From Liquidambar formosana (lineage: Eukaryota > Streptophyta > Magnoliopsida > Saxifragales > Altingiaceae), in NCBI GenBank assembly GCA_039720395.1, contig CM077826.1, positions 19,097,053 through 19,161,052 of the forward strand: a DNA stretch of 64,000 nucleotides. Direction: 5' to 3'. The position numbers and the translations under genes are program-made. The notes under the pieces were generated by a model that had not been told where the DNA came from, did not search any database, and saw nothing but the letters and a program-made list of their open reading frames with translations. Below, in pieces: positions 1 to 10,431 of the stretch (positions within the stretch are counted from its first letter, which is position 1; each line of letters begins with the position of its first letter).

Positions 1-157
1 CCTCACTACTGACCGGAACATCAATGGCATAAGAGACTGCAACATAAATATGAAACAAACAAAAAACATCAACAACACGAGCAATGCAAATTTAAAACAC
101 ACAAAACCCATTAACAAGTAATCTAGAATTAATATTTTAATTTTGTAATATAATATT

Positions 158-196
<39 letters not shown>

Positions 197-880
197 ATGA
201 TTTGGGTGGAGAAGATGGAATCATGCTGAGGGTGGCATGAACCTTGGCAAGGGAGACAAAGGGAGAGAAACAAAAGAAGGGGGTGGTTTTTTTCTTTAGG
301 TGGCTGTGGTGGGGGTGGTTTGGCTGTAGGGTGCAGATGCCCAACTGCCAATCTTCAGCTGAAGTTCACACCTACCAGTCTTTATGTGTTGATCGCAAAC
401 TGTAAAAATAGCAAAAGGGGTGACTGAGAAATGAGGGCAAGCTATTGGGCCTATTAGGCCGATCAACACCACCTTGAATAGTCACACAACTAGCAACAAA
501 TGGCATGGGCCTCGAGGTCAAATCCGGCTTTTGCCTTGGAGAGAGCACTGCAGGTTTGGTGCACATCTAAGCTGTTCACTATGTAGGTCTCACCAATTAT
601 GGAGTATTTATTTCTTTTCAATTTTGGAAAAAATTGTTATTTGGAGTGCAAATGTCAAGATAAGCTGACAAATATAATTTCTCAAGATAAGAATATCAAA
701 TAAACTAAATGAGACTCGTCTGAGAAGTTGCAATACTTTAGCAAGATTGATAACTCCAAAACATGGAGATAAAATCTAAAAAGACTGTTGGCCGGCAATG
801 GAAAGGGTGTCCTGTTGTCCTTTTGCTTTAGCAGTCTAGACCATCTACAAAGGATTTACATTGTAACTTACAATTTGTAA
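1..880. other. 5' intergenic region; RLK upstream-block relic
   Basis: No convincing gene. A GA microsatellite lies at about 161-194. From about 640 to 870 the sequence resembles the DNA upstream of the other receptor-kinase copies (compare 4280-4500, 22200-22330 and 56150-56240), with shared stretches around 'gagttgcaatactttt', 'catggagat' and 'ttgtccttttgc'. I read it as the duplicated far-upstream block of RLK1. The short open frames here look random. Confidence 0.5.
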
Positions 881-1183
881 GGGCTCGTTTGTCTGGCCTA
901 AATCGAGACAAGAGGAATGGAATGAAAATTTAATAGTGAGCTATTGCAAGGAAAGAGAAGAAAGGAGAAGAGAGTAGAGGAAGGGTGGAATTATAGACTT
1001 TTGAGAGCTTCAATCCCTTTACCACCCCGGACCATAGTAATGAGATTAAAGCTCTAAAGAGACTTATGATTCCATCTCGATCTCACATACTCAATTCTCC
1101 TTTCCTCTCTCTTATCGCAGTGACTCACCATTCCAATCTTATTTCTTTCCATTTGTCCCAATTTTGATCAAACAAACAAGCCC
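881..1183. mobile_element. Tourist-like MITE (PIF/Harbinger type)
   Basis: A 303-bp non-coding element with terminal inverted repeats, GGGCTCGTTTG on the left and CAAACAAGCCC on the right, flanked on both sides by TAA (878-880 and 1184-1186). A 3-bp TAA/TTA duplication with GGGC-type ends is the signature of Tourist-like MITEs mobilised by PIF/Harbinger transposases. It lies inside the upstream block of RLK1 and splits sequence that is continuous in the other copies. Confidence 0.75.
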
Positions 1184-1489
1184 TAAGAGATTTAAACCCA
1201 ATGTTCCTCAAAATTGTCCCCCTAGGTTGCTTAATGATGTTCATCGTCCAGCCCCACAGATAGAATTTAACGCAAAGTTTGGACTGACTAAATGTTTTCT
1301 AGTGCCGTGCAGAATTTTATCATATTATACTATTAATTCTTTCTTTCCTGTTCTAATTTTCCGTTGACAATTGCCTCAATGCCAACAAAGCTATCGTCTC
1401 CTCATTTTTAAGATTCTGTGAGAGAAAATAAAAGTTGCTTGCAGTACTCTCTACTCTCTAGGGTGCAACTTGGTCCACGCTAGAGGAAA

Positions 1490-1905
1490 TCTGGACCAGA
1501 CCGAATTAATTCAGTGCTTAAAAAATTGAACCAGAATCGGATCGGAAATTGTATTGGACTGCACTGGAAAAAATGGTCCGGTACTCAGTTCAGTTCTGAG
1601 TTTTTTTTTTTTTTTGTAGAAGATATAACTTTATTGAAAAAGTATTATTTATTCAATAATACTTATATATGGAGTATAATATATTAATATAAACATATAA
1701 TTATATATATATTTTAATTTTTTTAATTTAATTTAATTTAATTTTCAGAATTCAGCAATTCAGTCCTTATGGTTCTGAAACCCCTAAACTATGGACCAGA
1801 CTAAATTCAATGGTTCTCAGAAATTGTGACTCGACAATTGAACCAATTACAGTTTGGTCTGGACCGGACCGAATTGCTTAGAATGGCCGGTTCAGTTCTG
1901 ATGTC
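1490..1905. repeat. Inverted-repeat-rich element fused to RLK1 relic
   Basis: The segment carries several copies of 'ggaccagaccgaatt'-like motifs and their complements ('ggtctggaccggaccgaatt', 'ccggttcagttctg'), so it can fold on itself. It has no coding capacity. It ends just before the first recognisable receptor-kinase coding sequence, replacing the start of RLK1 exon 1. It is probably a non-autonomous DNA transposon, but I could not fix a target duplication. Confidence 0.4.
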
Positions 1906-2717
1906 TTACGAGTTACCGTAGCGCCTTTGCTAGTGTGATCTTCTCATCTTCTTCAGCAGCTGGTGCACAAAGCAGTGCCATGCAACAGGCACCATCACAC
2001 AAGGCCATCAGCCCAACAATTCGCAAACTCTGGTCTCTTCAGGCAGCATATTCACATCTGGACACTTCAAACCTCACCCATTGTCAGTGACCCATTACTT
2101 AGGAGTATGGTCCATCAGAGATTCCTACAGGAAGATTGTCTTAGTGTGGGTACTCCAGGGAAATAACCCCAGCAATGACTCTTCTAGACCTTTTTTTGAT
2201 CGACAAGGATGGTACATTTAAAATAGCGTATGGTGAAGGTGAGCTTCTTGTGTTAACCTCTCATTTTCAAAAAAATGGTAGTGTAAGTGCTACTATACTG
2301 GACTCTTGGAATTTGGTTTCAATGGATTTAAATTCCACTGGAACTGCGAGGTGGGTTTCGTGGAAAAGCTGATTCGACTATCCCTCAAACACGAATTTCC
2401 TGCCTCGCATGAAACTGGGCAAGAACCATAAGACCAGTGACAGCTATTTTCACAAGTGCAGGACTGGGCATGAGCTATTTGAGCGAAGAGACGGTTTTGT
2501 TTATGCCACTATTGGTTTACGTTTTACGCTATTTCCAGACTTGAACCGCAGTGAATGCGAAGCCAAGTGCTGGAGGCACTGTGATTGTCCTTTTTACAAA
2601 ATTGCGTCCGAGAATGGGACTGGGTGCGTGTTCTATGAAAGAAAAGTGAAGTTTGTTGAAAATACTACCGGTGAAGAGTATTACTTCCTTACTTCCAACA
2701 ACAGCAGTGGTAAGTAC
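1906..2717 (+). pseudogene. RLK1: exon-1 relic of S-domain receptor kinase
   Basis: Homologous to exon 1 of the neighbouring G-type-lectin receptor kinases: remains of the signal peptide and mannose-binding lectin region (about 1950-2410), then a PAN/apple-like region (about 2455-2700). The PAN part still reads well, with the conserved Cys pattern 'CEAKCWRHCDCP' and 'VENTTGE', and ends at the usual exon-1 donor at about 2711. The lectin part contains several frameshifts and an in-frame stop near 2370. The membrane and kinase exons are absent, because DNA matching the 3' flank of the other copies follows from about 3185. It cannot encode a receptor; a small secreted PAN peptide is conceivable but unsupported. 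Confidence 0.8.
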
Positions 2718-4739
2718 TGAACTTTTCTTTCTTCATTAATTTTTTTCCTTCTTGTTTGGGCTCCTTTACCTCAAGAAATTATGGGGCTGACACATCTTCG
2801 GCCCTTTAATTTCTGTCTGAAAAGGAACTACAGACAATATGAAATGGGATCGCAAAATGATATGACAAATTGGGCCAAAGTAAAAAATTTCTGTATGTGT
2901 CCGCTGTGCATACATGTACGGAGAAACATACACTCCACTTCGGAGAGGAATGCCCGCCCCTTGCTTGGATGCCCGCCTTGATGGTGGAAGTCAGCCTCTG
3001 AGGTTTTCTTTAGAGGGTCGATTACACTGGTACCCGTGAATATATAAATTTTTTTTTTGTTCAACAAAAATGAAACATTATTAAGTTCAATGAAGAATTA
3101 CAAAGAGAAAACACCCAGAAAGAAAACAGAGGAAAACAGAGGAAAGCAGAGCATCCCCATAAGCATAGTAAAGAACGACGTTGTGTTTACGTTTTCTTTC
3201 ATTTTAGCCGAGCGAGAAAGATAATGCTTTTTTGGGTTTGTGTTTCAAATTCCACATTAGATAAAAATTTGTTTGCGAAGGAAAGCCAATATCAAATTAA
3301 TGAACAGATTATCACAGTCCCTGCAAGTCTATGCAAATTCCTTCAATGCATATTGCATCGCCATGCTTCTAACTAGTTGAACAGAAATAAAATGGATATG
3401 ACCCATAAAGCAAATTAATTGAGGACCATTATAAGAGTTGAAAGTTAAAAAGTCCAAGGTGCAAGAGATTGGTTCCTTTCATGGAAACCATTTGTACTTT
3501 CATGTGATGCACTCATGACCGATCTTAGGTTTATTGGAAACTAGTTTTTAACCTGTGCGATGCACGGGTATCGTTTGTGGAAACGAAACTAACAAAAAGA
3601 TAATACTAAAATTTTAACAAAATAGGATATACTTTTGCTAATACTGTGAATCATATGGAAAAAAAATAAGAGGAAAAAAATTAAATTAAATTTAAATATA
3701 ATCATGGTAGGAAGTAAAACTGTAAAAGGGTGCAGCTATACAAATAAACAATGGAAGGTAAACCTACAAGTACCAACCTAGTTGGGATGTCAGATTCTCT
3801 TTGATGCATCTACTCTTTCTCAAAAAAAAATATAAATAAATAAATAAATAATAATAATAAAGGAAACACAATGCAGTTCTTCTCCACCAAAGAAAAACTT
3901 CCATGCAACTGTGGCCGCACCCTCAATATTGGCCCATGACATCACGTGGCCCGTGTCACAGTTGTATGGAAGTTCTTCTCTCCACACCATAGAAGACAAC
4001 ATCAACCCCAAAACAGAACACTCAGCCCCCAAGAAAATCCCACAAATACAAAAAGGATTATGACTAGCAGCAACCTCGTAAAAAACAGCCTCCAACACAG
4101 AAGTATCCCTGGGGCTCCTCTTTACCTCCACTCACATTTCATCATGTGTCCAAAAAAATTAATGAGATTGAACATGTTCATTCTCCACTATAAGGAGTCC
4201 AAGTATTTTTCTGCTAATAATATGCCTTTTCATAACAGAAGTGGAGGGCATATGCTTTGGGGCCTGAAGTGGAGTGCAACTGTCAGAATAAGCCTATAAA
4301 TTAAAATAATTTCTTATTGATGTGAAAGACAAATGAGACTTGTCTCATCGTATATCCTTATAGTATATGATGAGTTGCAATACTTTTGTGTTCTATATTG
4401 ACGACCGCAAGGCATGGAGATGCAATCTAAAAGGATTGTTTGTAATGGAAAAGGGTCTCTTGTTGTCCTTTTGCCTTTGACACTTTAGATTCTATGTTCC
4501 TCAAAGTTGTCTCTCCAGATTGCTTTCTAATGTTTATCTTAATGACCCAAATGGGATTTAACGCTAAGTTTGTTGGTAACCAAATGTTTTCTGGTGGCAG
4601 TGCCGAATTTTATCTCACTAGCTTTTGATTATTCTTTCCTTGAGTAGCATCAACAGAATGGAATTCCTTTTCGGTAACTCGAGAACAGATAAACTATTGA
4701 CCCCTCAGGATTGGTTTCTTCTTTATATAATATGGTAAC
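2718..4739. other. Intergenic: residual intron, 3' block, Helitron end, next promoter block
   Basis: To about 2900 the sequence matches intron 1 of the paralogs. A T-rich segment at about 3048-3180 looks like a reverse-oriented LINE 3' end. From about 3185 to 3530 it matches the 3' flank of the other copies ('gagaaagataatgctttt', 'aacagattatcacagtcc'). A Helitron-type terminus starts at 3541. An (ATAA)n tract lies at about 3830-3860. From about 4260 the conserved upstream block of RLK2 begins and runs to its start codon. No other gene is seen. Confidence 0.55.
3541..3580 (-). mobile_element. Helitron 3' terminus (minus strand)
   Basis: On the - strand a short hairpin (CCCGTGCATCGCACAGG) is followed about 6-7 bases later by CTAG, which abuts a host T. 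Hairpin plus CTRR at an A/T junction is the Helitron 3' end. The matching 5' TC end to the right was not located, so only the terminus is called. Three other termini of this form occur in the window (26478, 28654, 48772). Confidence 0.55.
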
Positions 4740-7700
4740 ATGTCATTATATTACAGCAAAATTGTCTATTCTCAGGAGTTGGTTGTGGCTCTCTGCTCTC
4801 TGATGTCCTACCAGAAAGGTTGTGCTGGTGTGCTCTATCTTGTCATCTTCTTCCACAGCTGCAGGTGCACAAAACAATGCCATGCAACAGACACCATCAC
4901 GCAAGGCCAGCAGCTCAGCAATTCGCAATCACTGGTCTCTGCCCGCAACATATTCGAATTAGGATTCTTCAAACCCGACCCATTGTTGACGAACCATTAC
5001 TTAGGAATATGGTCCATCAAAGATTCTTACAAGAAGATGGTGTGGGTAGCCAATGGAAATAACCCCATCAATGACTCCTCTGGAGTTCTTATGATCGATG
5101 AGGATGGCACATTTCAAATAACATATGGTAAAGGAGAGCTTCTTGTATTAAGCTCTCGTCATCAAACAAATGGTAATTTAAGTGCTACTCTAATGGACTC
5201 TGGAAATTTGGTTTTGAGGGAATTGAATTCCATTGGAACTGTGAGACGGGTTTTGTGGCAAAGCTTTGATCATCCCTCAACCATGAATTTTCTGCCTCAA
5301 ACAGAACTCGGCGGGAACAGTAAAACCGGGAGTAGGATCTTTTCTTCTCACTCATTCCCTGAGTGCAGGACTGGGCAGGAGGAGCTTTTCAATCTAAGAG
5401 AAGGCTTTCTCAATAGTAGTAAAACAAATTTTGCCTACCCATTTCTAATTTTGAACCCCATGATTTGTCAAGCCTTGTGCTGGAAGAAGTGTGATTGTTC
5501 TGCTTTTAATATTGTCGACTATGAGAATGGAACTATGTGCGTACTCTGGGTAGGAGAATTTGATTTGATGGAAAATACTACTGGCAACTATTATTACGTT
5601 CTTACTTCCAACTACAGCGGTAGCAGTGGTAAGTGAACTATTCCTTTTCCTCTAAGAAAATTTGTACAGTAATTTTTTTGGGTCCAAAACATGAAGAAAC
5701 TGCAGAGGACATGAAAGGGATCCAATTGCAGGGGATATGAAAATAATGGCTAAAATGCATGAAAATTGACTGACAAATCAATGTTGCAGCTCTAACTAAC
5801 AGATCAGGCAATGGGTTAGGTTCAGGCTAGTTGGTTATTTTTGTCTTTTTTGAGGTAGCATGCTTTTGAATTCTGACCTACCTCCTTAAATGGCAAGGTT
5901 CTGCTCCTTGTGCTAATCAACCTGACGCTCATGGGATACCTGAAAGTAACACAAAGAATAGGTGGTGGATGTGGTCCTTGTTGGCAATTGCACCTGCTGT
6001 AGCCATTCTCTTAGGCTCATTTTTCCATTTTAGAGCCAAAAGCCTCAAAGCCTCTGAAGGAGAAGACAAGTTTAAAGGTAGACTTTAAATTTTATTAAAT
6101 GGATGAATTTAGTAGGAGTATTTATTTAACCAAGTCTTAATTTTCATGTGAACATACGTTGCAGAAAAAATTTCAAGCAAAGAAAAGGTGTTACTTGAAG
6201 TAGGAACTCTGATAAAACTTTCCCCCAGCTTACATAGTCCAGACAAGCTTGAAAGAGGTGAAAAAATGGGTCATAATTTGCATTCGTTTAGCTATGCTGC
6301 TATATCGGCTGCGACTAATAACTTCTCACCAGCAAATAAGCTTGGACATGGTGGTTTTGGAGCCATTTACAAGGTAAATTTGCTAAGAATTTGTATCAAA
6401 GGACTATGGAAATAAATATCTAACACACAGAAATTGCTATTGTTAGGGTATATTACGCAACGGACAAGAAATAGCAGTGAAAAGACTTTCAAAAAGTTCA
6501 CGCCAAGGGCTACTGGAGTTCAAGAATGAGATTATGCTTATTTCCAAACTCCAACACACAAACCTTGTTAGGCTTTTGGGCTGTTGCATTCACGATGATG
6601 AAAAGATGTTAATCTATGAGTTCATGCCCAATAATAGCTTGAGTTCTTTTCTGTTTGGTTTGTAATACTTCAAATCTCATTTGTTCCTCTTTCATATCAG
6701 GGTCTAAAGTTCAACTCACTGACTAATTTTACAAATTTCATTTAGACAGATCCTGCCAAAAGGTTGATATTAGATTGGAAGAAGCGCTTCGCCATTATTG
6801 AAGGGATCACTCAAGGGCTACTTTATCTTCACAAATATTCCAGATTTAGAGTGATCCATAGAGATTTGAAAGCTAGTAATATCTTACTTGACAATGAAAT
6901 GAACCCCAAAATAGCGGATTTTGGAATGGCTAGGATTTTCGGGTCACATGAATCTGAAGAAAACACAAACAGGATTGTGGGGACATAGTAAGTTGACATT
7001 ATTTTATATGCTGTTTATCCTCATTAAAAATCAAGCATATTCACGAAGTAACTATGTTTAATGTTGGCTCTAGTGGCTATATGTCTCCTGAGTATGCCAT
7101 GGATGGAATTTTCTCAGTGAAGTCTGATGTTTTCAGCTTTGGTGTCATACTTCTTGAGATTATAAGCGGCAAGAAGACTACAAGTTTTTCTTGCACGGAT
7201 GGCCCTCTGAACCTAGTAGTACATGTAAGTTGGATAATAGAAACAGAACCTTGCTAGCTTGGTCTAAGTTTATCATTCAGAAGCAAGTGCATGATTTTCA
7301 ATTTTCGGATCAGACTACTACTAACATTGAATATATGATTGTTTCAGGCATGGGACTTGTGGAAAGAAGGTAAGATTTTGGAGCTGGTTGATCAAACAAT
7401 GAGTAACTCGCATTCCAGAAATGAATTATTGAGATGCCTCCATGTGGGTCTCCTATGCGTTCAAGAAAGTGCAATTGATAGACCTACCATGTCTGATGTT
7501 GTTTTAATGCTTACTGTTAGACGCGCGGCCCAGTCCCTCACCTCGAGGTATTGTCTGCTCTGGCCCAGCCCAAAGGCCGACTTCACGGGTTTGTCCTTAT
7601 GGGCCTCATACCCAAAAGGCGCCTCATTAAGAGGGTGTCCAGCGCCGTCTTATAAGCCTATCTAAGGCATCGTCCGCAACCGATGTGGGACATTAACACC

Positions 7701-8380
7701 CCATCTCGGCGCTGGCACGACCCTGGCTCTGATACCAATGTAAACAATTTATATATATTGCACATAGCAAATAAATCACGGGTCTAAGAGTTACCTCTTG
7801 CGGAAGAGACCCGAGAAGGACCGTCGCTTGTAGTTACGAGCCCGCGGGTTGCCGTACGCCATCTGAATGCTGTGAACACGAACCAATCCTTCGTGTACGC
7901 TCTACCATCGCTGTGTAAGGCGTAGGGACCGCTACTAGAGTCCTCCCTTTGTTCCACGCTTCCAAATCCATAAGGCCATGGTGATGCCTTAGAGAGAATA
8001 CTAGAGAGAGAGAGGGGAGAGTGGCTGTACAGAATGATAGAGGGTGCATAGAGAGGCTAACCCTAATCTGTAAAGAAAGCCACCTTAAATAGTTTCCTAT
8101 AAGTCCTAAACCTAATAGGACTAGGGTTCTACACACACTAGGAAACCCACTCAATAGGAAACACTTATGAGGTCCATTACCCGCATGTGGGCGGACCACG
8201 GGTATGGGTCACGTACCCGACCCGAATATTAACACTTACAAATGAGACTATGGCTCTCGCATTTCCAAAACAACCTGCATTTTGTTATGGAAGAAGCCAA
8301 ATAGAGGGAGACTCCCACAAGCACAAATCAGAAAATTTTTCATTAAATGATGTATCGGTTTCTACATTAGAAGGCAGATA
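4740..8380 (+). CDS. RLK2: G-type lectin S-receptor-like Ser/Thr kinase with transposon in last exon
   Basis: Putative plasma-membrane receptor kinase of the CES101-like S-domain class; ligand unknown. Exons: 4740-5628, 5898-6077, 6165-6373, 6447-6657, 6750-6987, 7074-7224, 7348 onward; all junctions keep frame. Order: signal peptide, bulb-type lectin (about 50-200), PAN/apple (about 210-290), membrane helix (about 318-338), kinase. Kinase motifs are complete: Gly loop [14 protein letters not shown] lysine (about 437), HRDLKASN (about 533), DFG (about 553), MSPEYAM. The S-locus-glycoprotein and EGF regions usual in the family are missing. An insertion at 7515-8234 splits exon 7: reading through gives a stop at 7663-7665 and a 731-residue protein with about 50 transposon-encoded residues replacing the native tail, which survives at 8240-8380. 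The ATG at 4803 (MSYQ...) may be the true start, because it is the one conserved in all copies. The exon 2 acceptor (AAG) is less certain. Confidence 0.82.
7515..8234 (-). mobile_element. TRIM-like LTR retroelement inserted in RLK2 exon 7
   Basis: The 720-bp insertion begins TGTTAG, ends TTAACA and is flanked by a 5-bp duplication CTTAC (7510-7514 and 8235-8239); removing it restores the paralog sequence. On the - strand an LTR-like arm (8234 to about 7739, ending TTTACA) is followed by a primer-binding site TGGTATCAGAGCCA (7737-7724), complementary to initiator tRNA-Met. A short G-rich tract comes next, then a second arm starting TGTTAATG (7698 to 7515). That layout is a terminal-repeat retrotransposon in miniature. 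The two arms differ in length (about 496 and 184 bp) and sequence, which is unusual. There is no coding capacity of its own. Confidence 0.8.
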
Positions 8381-8912
8381 GAGCTAATGGATTTTTATCA
8401 TTTTATTGAATATGCATACTACCGGTAAAAAAGGGGAAGAAGAAAAAAAAGTGAGTCCAGGTCTAGTGTGTGTCCAACCGGTTGTGAACAGGGTAAATGT
8501 GGTTTAGTACTAAAAGGTTAAGCACTTGGGTGCAAACAGTTTTGGAAGTGTGACTGTCTCATTCTAATGACAGTGGAATCATTTTAGCCAAGTGAACGAG
8601 AAAGATAATGCTTTTAGGGGTTTTTGTTAATTCCACATTAAATAAAAATTTGTTTGTGAAGGAAAGCCAATCCGAAATTATCGAACAGATTATCACAGTC
8701 CTACCAAGTCTAATGCAACTTCCTTCAATGATATAACGTCGCCATGCTTGGAACTAGTTGAACAGAAAGAAAATGGATATGACCTATGAAGCAAATTAAT
8801 CGAGGACCAAACAGGAAGCACATATATATATATTGAAAATTAAGAAGTCCAAATTACAAGAAATTTGTTTTGTTCTTTTCGCAGGCTCATATATATAAAA
8901 ATTGGTCTGAAG

Positions 8913-8957
<45 letters not shown>

Positions 8958-9557
8958 TTCTTTTTTTTTCCTTCTGATAGGCAAAATAAGATTTTATTAT
9001 GATTAAAAGGAACTGAAGTCACTGTATTGACAAGCCTCCGCCTGAGAATGCAGCCATAAATAAATAGCAATACAGTATAGAGGATTTACATTGTCGGAGA
9101 TCAAATTCTATATTCCTCAAAGTTGTCTCTCAAGGTCGCTTTCTAATGTTCATTTTAATGTGACATATGGGTCAGATTTAATGTCAAGTTTGTCAGTAAC
9201 CCAATGTTTTCTGGTGACGTGCCGACTTCTATCATTCTGTATTTTTAATTTTCTTAATTCCTTCCTTGCGTGTAATAGATTACAGGAATGTACGTCATCT
9301 TGAATAAGTCCAATTTTCTTTGGCAATTGCCTCAATACCAACAAAACCTTTGACCCCTCATGTTTTGTTTCTTCTTTATGTAATACAAGATTCTTCAAAG
9401 TGAACAGTAATATTGATCCAAAGCAAAACAAATTTTGAATGAGAAGCAATATTTCAAAGATGTTTGGAATAGATGGAATATTTCAAAGGGTCTTTGTTTT
9501 TTTTTCCTGGTGTGTGTGTGTAGAATATGATGGGTTAACAGGTTATATCACAGCAAA
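8381..9557. other. Intergenic RLK2-RLK3
   Basis: Downstream block of RLK2 (about 8540-8800) with 'aaagataatgctttt' and 'aacagattatcacagtcc' as in the other copies. An (AT)n microsatellite lies at about 8920-8955. A T-rich segment at about 8957-9080 resembles the end of a reverse-oriented retroelement. From about 9100 comes the conserved upstream block of RLK3 ('cctcaaagttgtctctc', 'ccaatgttttctggtg'). No gene seen. Confidence 0.5.
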
Positions 9558-10384
9558 ATGGTAGAGAGTACTATATTATCGAGAGTTGCTTGCATTTCTC
9601 TGCTCTCTGATGTCCTACCACAGAGGCTTTGCTAGTGTGCTCTTATCTTCTCAGCTTCAATAGTTTAAGTGCTGCTCTCCTGGATTCTGGAGATTTGGTT
9701 TCGACAGATTTGAATTCCATTGGAATTGCGAGACGGGTTTTGTGGCAAAGCTTCGATTATCCCTCGAACACAAATTTTATGCATTGAACCAAACTGGGCG
9801 GGAACCGTAAAACCAGGGATAAGGTCTTTCCTCCCGAATTTGTCACTGGAGTGCAGGACTGGGCAGAAGCTTTTTGAGCGAAAGGAAGGCTTTCTTGATG
9901 TCGATAAATTATCTTCTTATCACTTTGCAGACTTGAACCGCAGTGAACGTGAAGCCAAGTGCTGGGTGAACTGTGATTGTCCTGTTTATGATATTATCTT
10001 CGAGAATGGAACTGGCTGCATATTCTGGGAAGGAAAATTAGATTTTGTTGAAAATACTACTGATGAGTATTATTACATTCTTGATTCCAGCAGTGGTAAG
10101 TGAACTTTTCTTCATTTTTCCCTGCTTGTTTGGGCTCGTTTACCTTAAGAAAAATATGTCATTTCTTTGTCGGAAAAGGAAGAAACTGCAAAGCATATGG
10201 AAGGGATTGAATTGCAGTGGATATGAAACTAATGGCTAAAATGCATGAATTGCAGTGTTGTGGGGGGGCCATGTTGAATTGAATACGTAGTAATGCTTGA
10301 CTAATATTACATTTTGGTGTGCAATCCTTGCACAGGGGCATGGCCAATCGTCTCAATATCTTTCCCCACCCTCTATTCTCTTTT

Positions 10385-10431
<47 letters not shown>

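Noticed and set aside
129..344. Minus-strand open frame of 71 codons with Ser-Leu repeats
   Set aside because: The repeats come from a GA/CT microsatellite, and no domain or splice context supports a gene.
3820..4131. 103-codon minus-strand frame
   Set aside because: No domain, no splice support and ends in (ATAA)n.
4723..4730. TATATAA motif before the RLK2 ATG at 4740
   Set aside because: Too close to the start codon to act as a TATA box for it, and not kept in the other copies, which read ttatgtaat.
8840..9070. Minus-strand open frame with Tyr-Ile repeats
   Set aside because: Translation of an (AT)n microsatellite.
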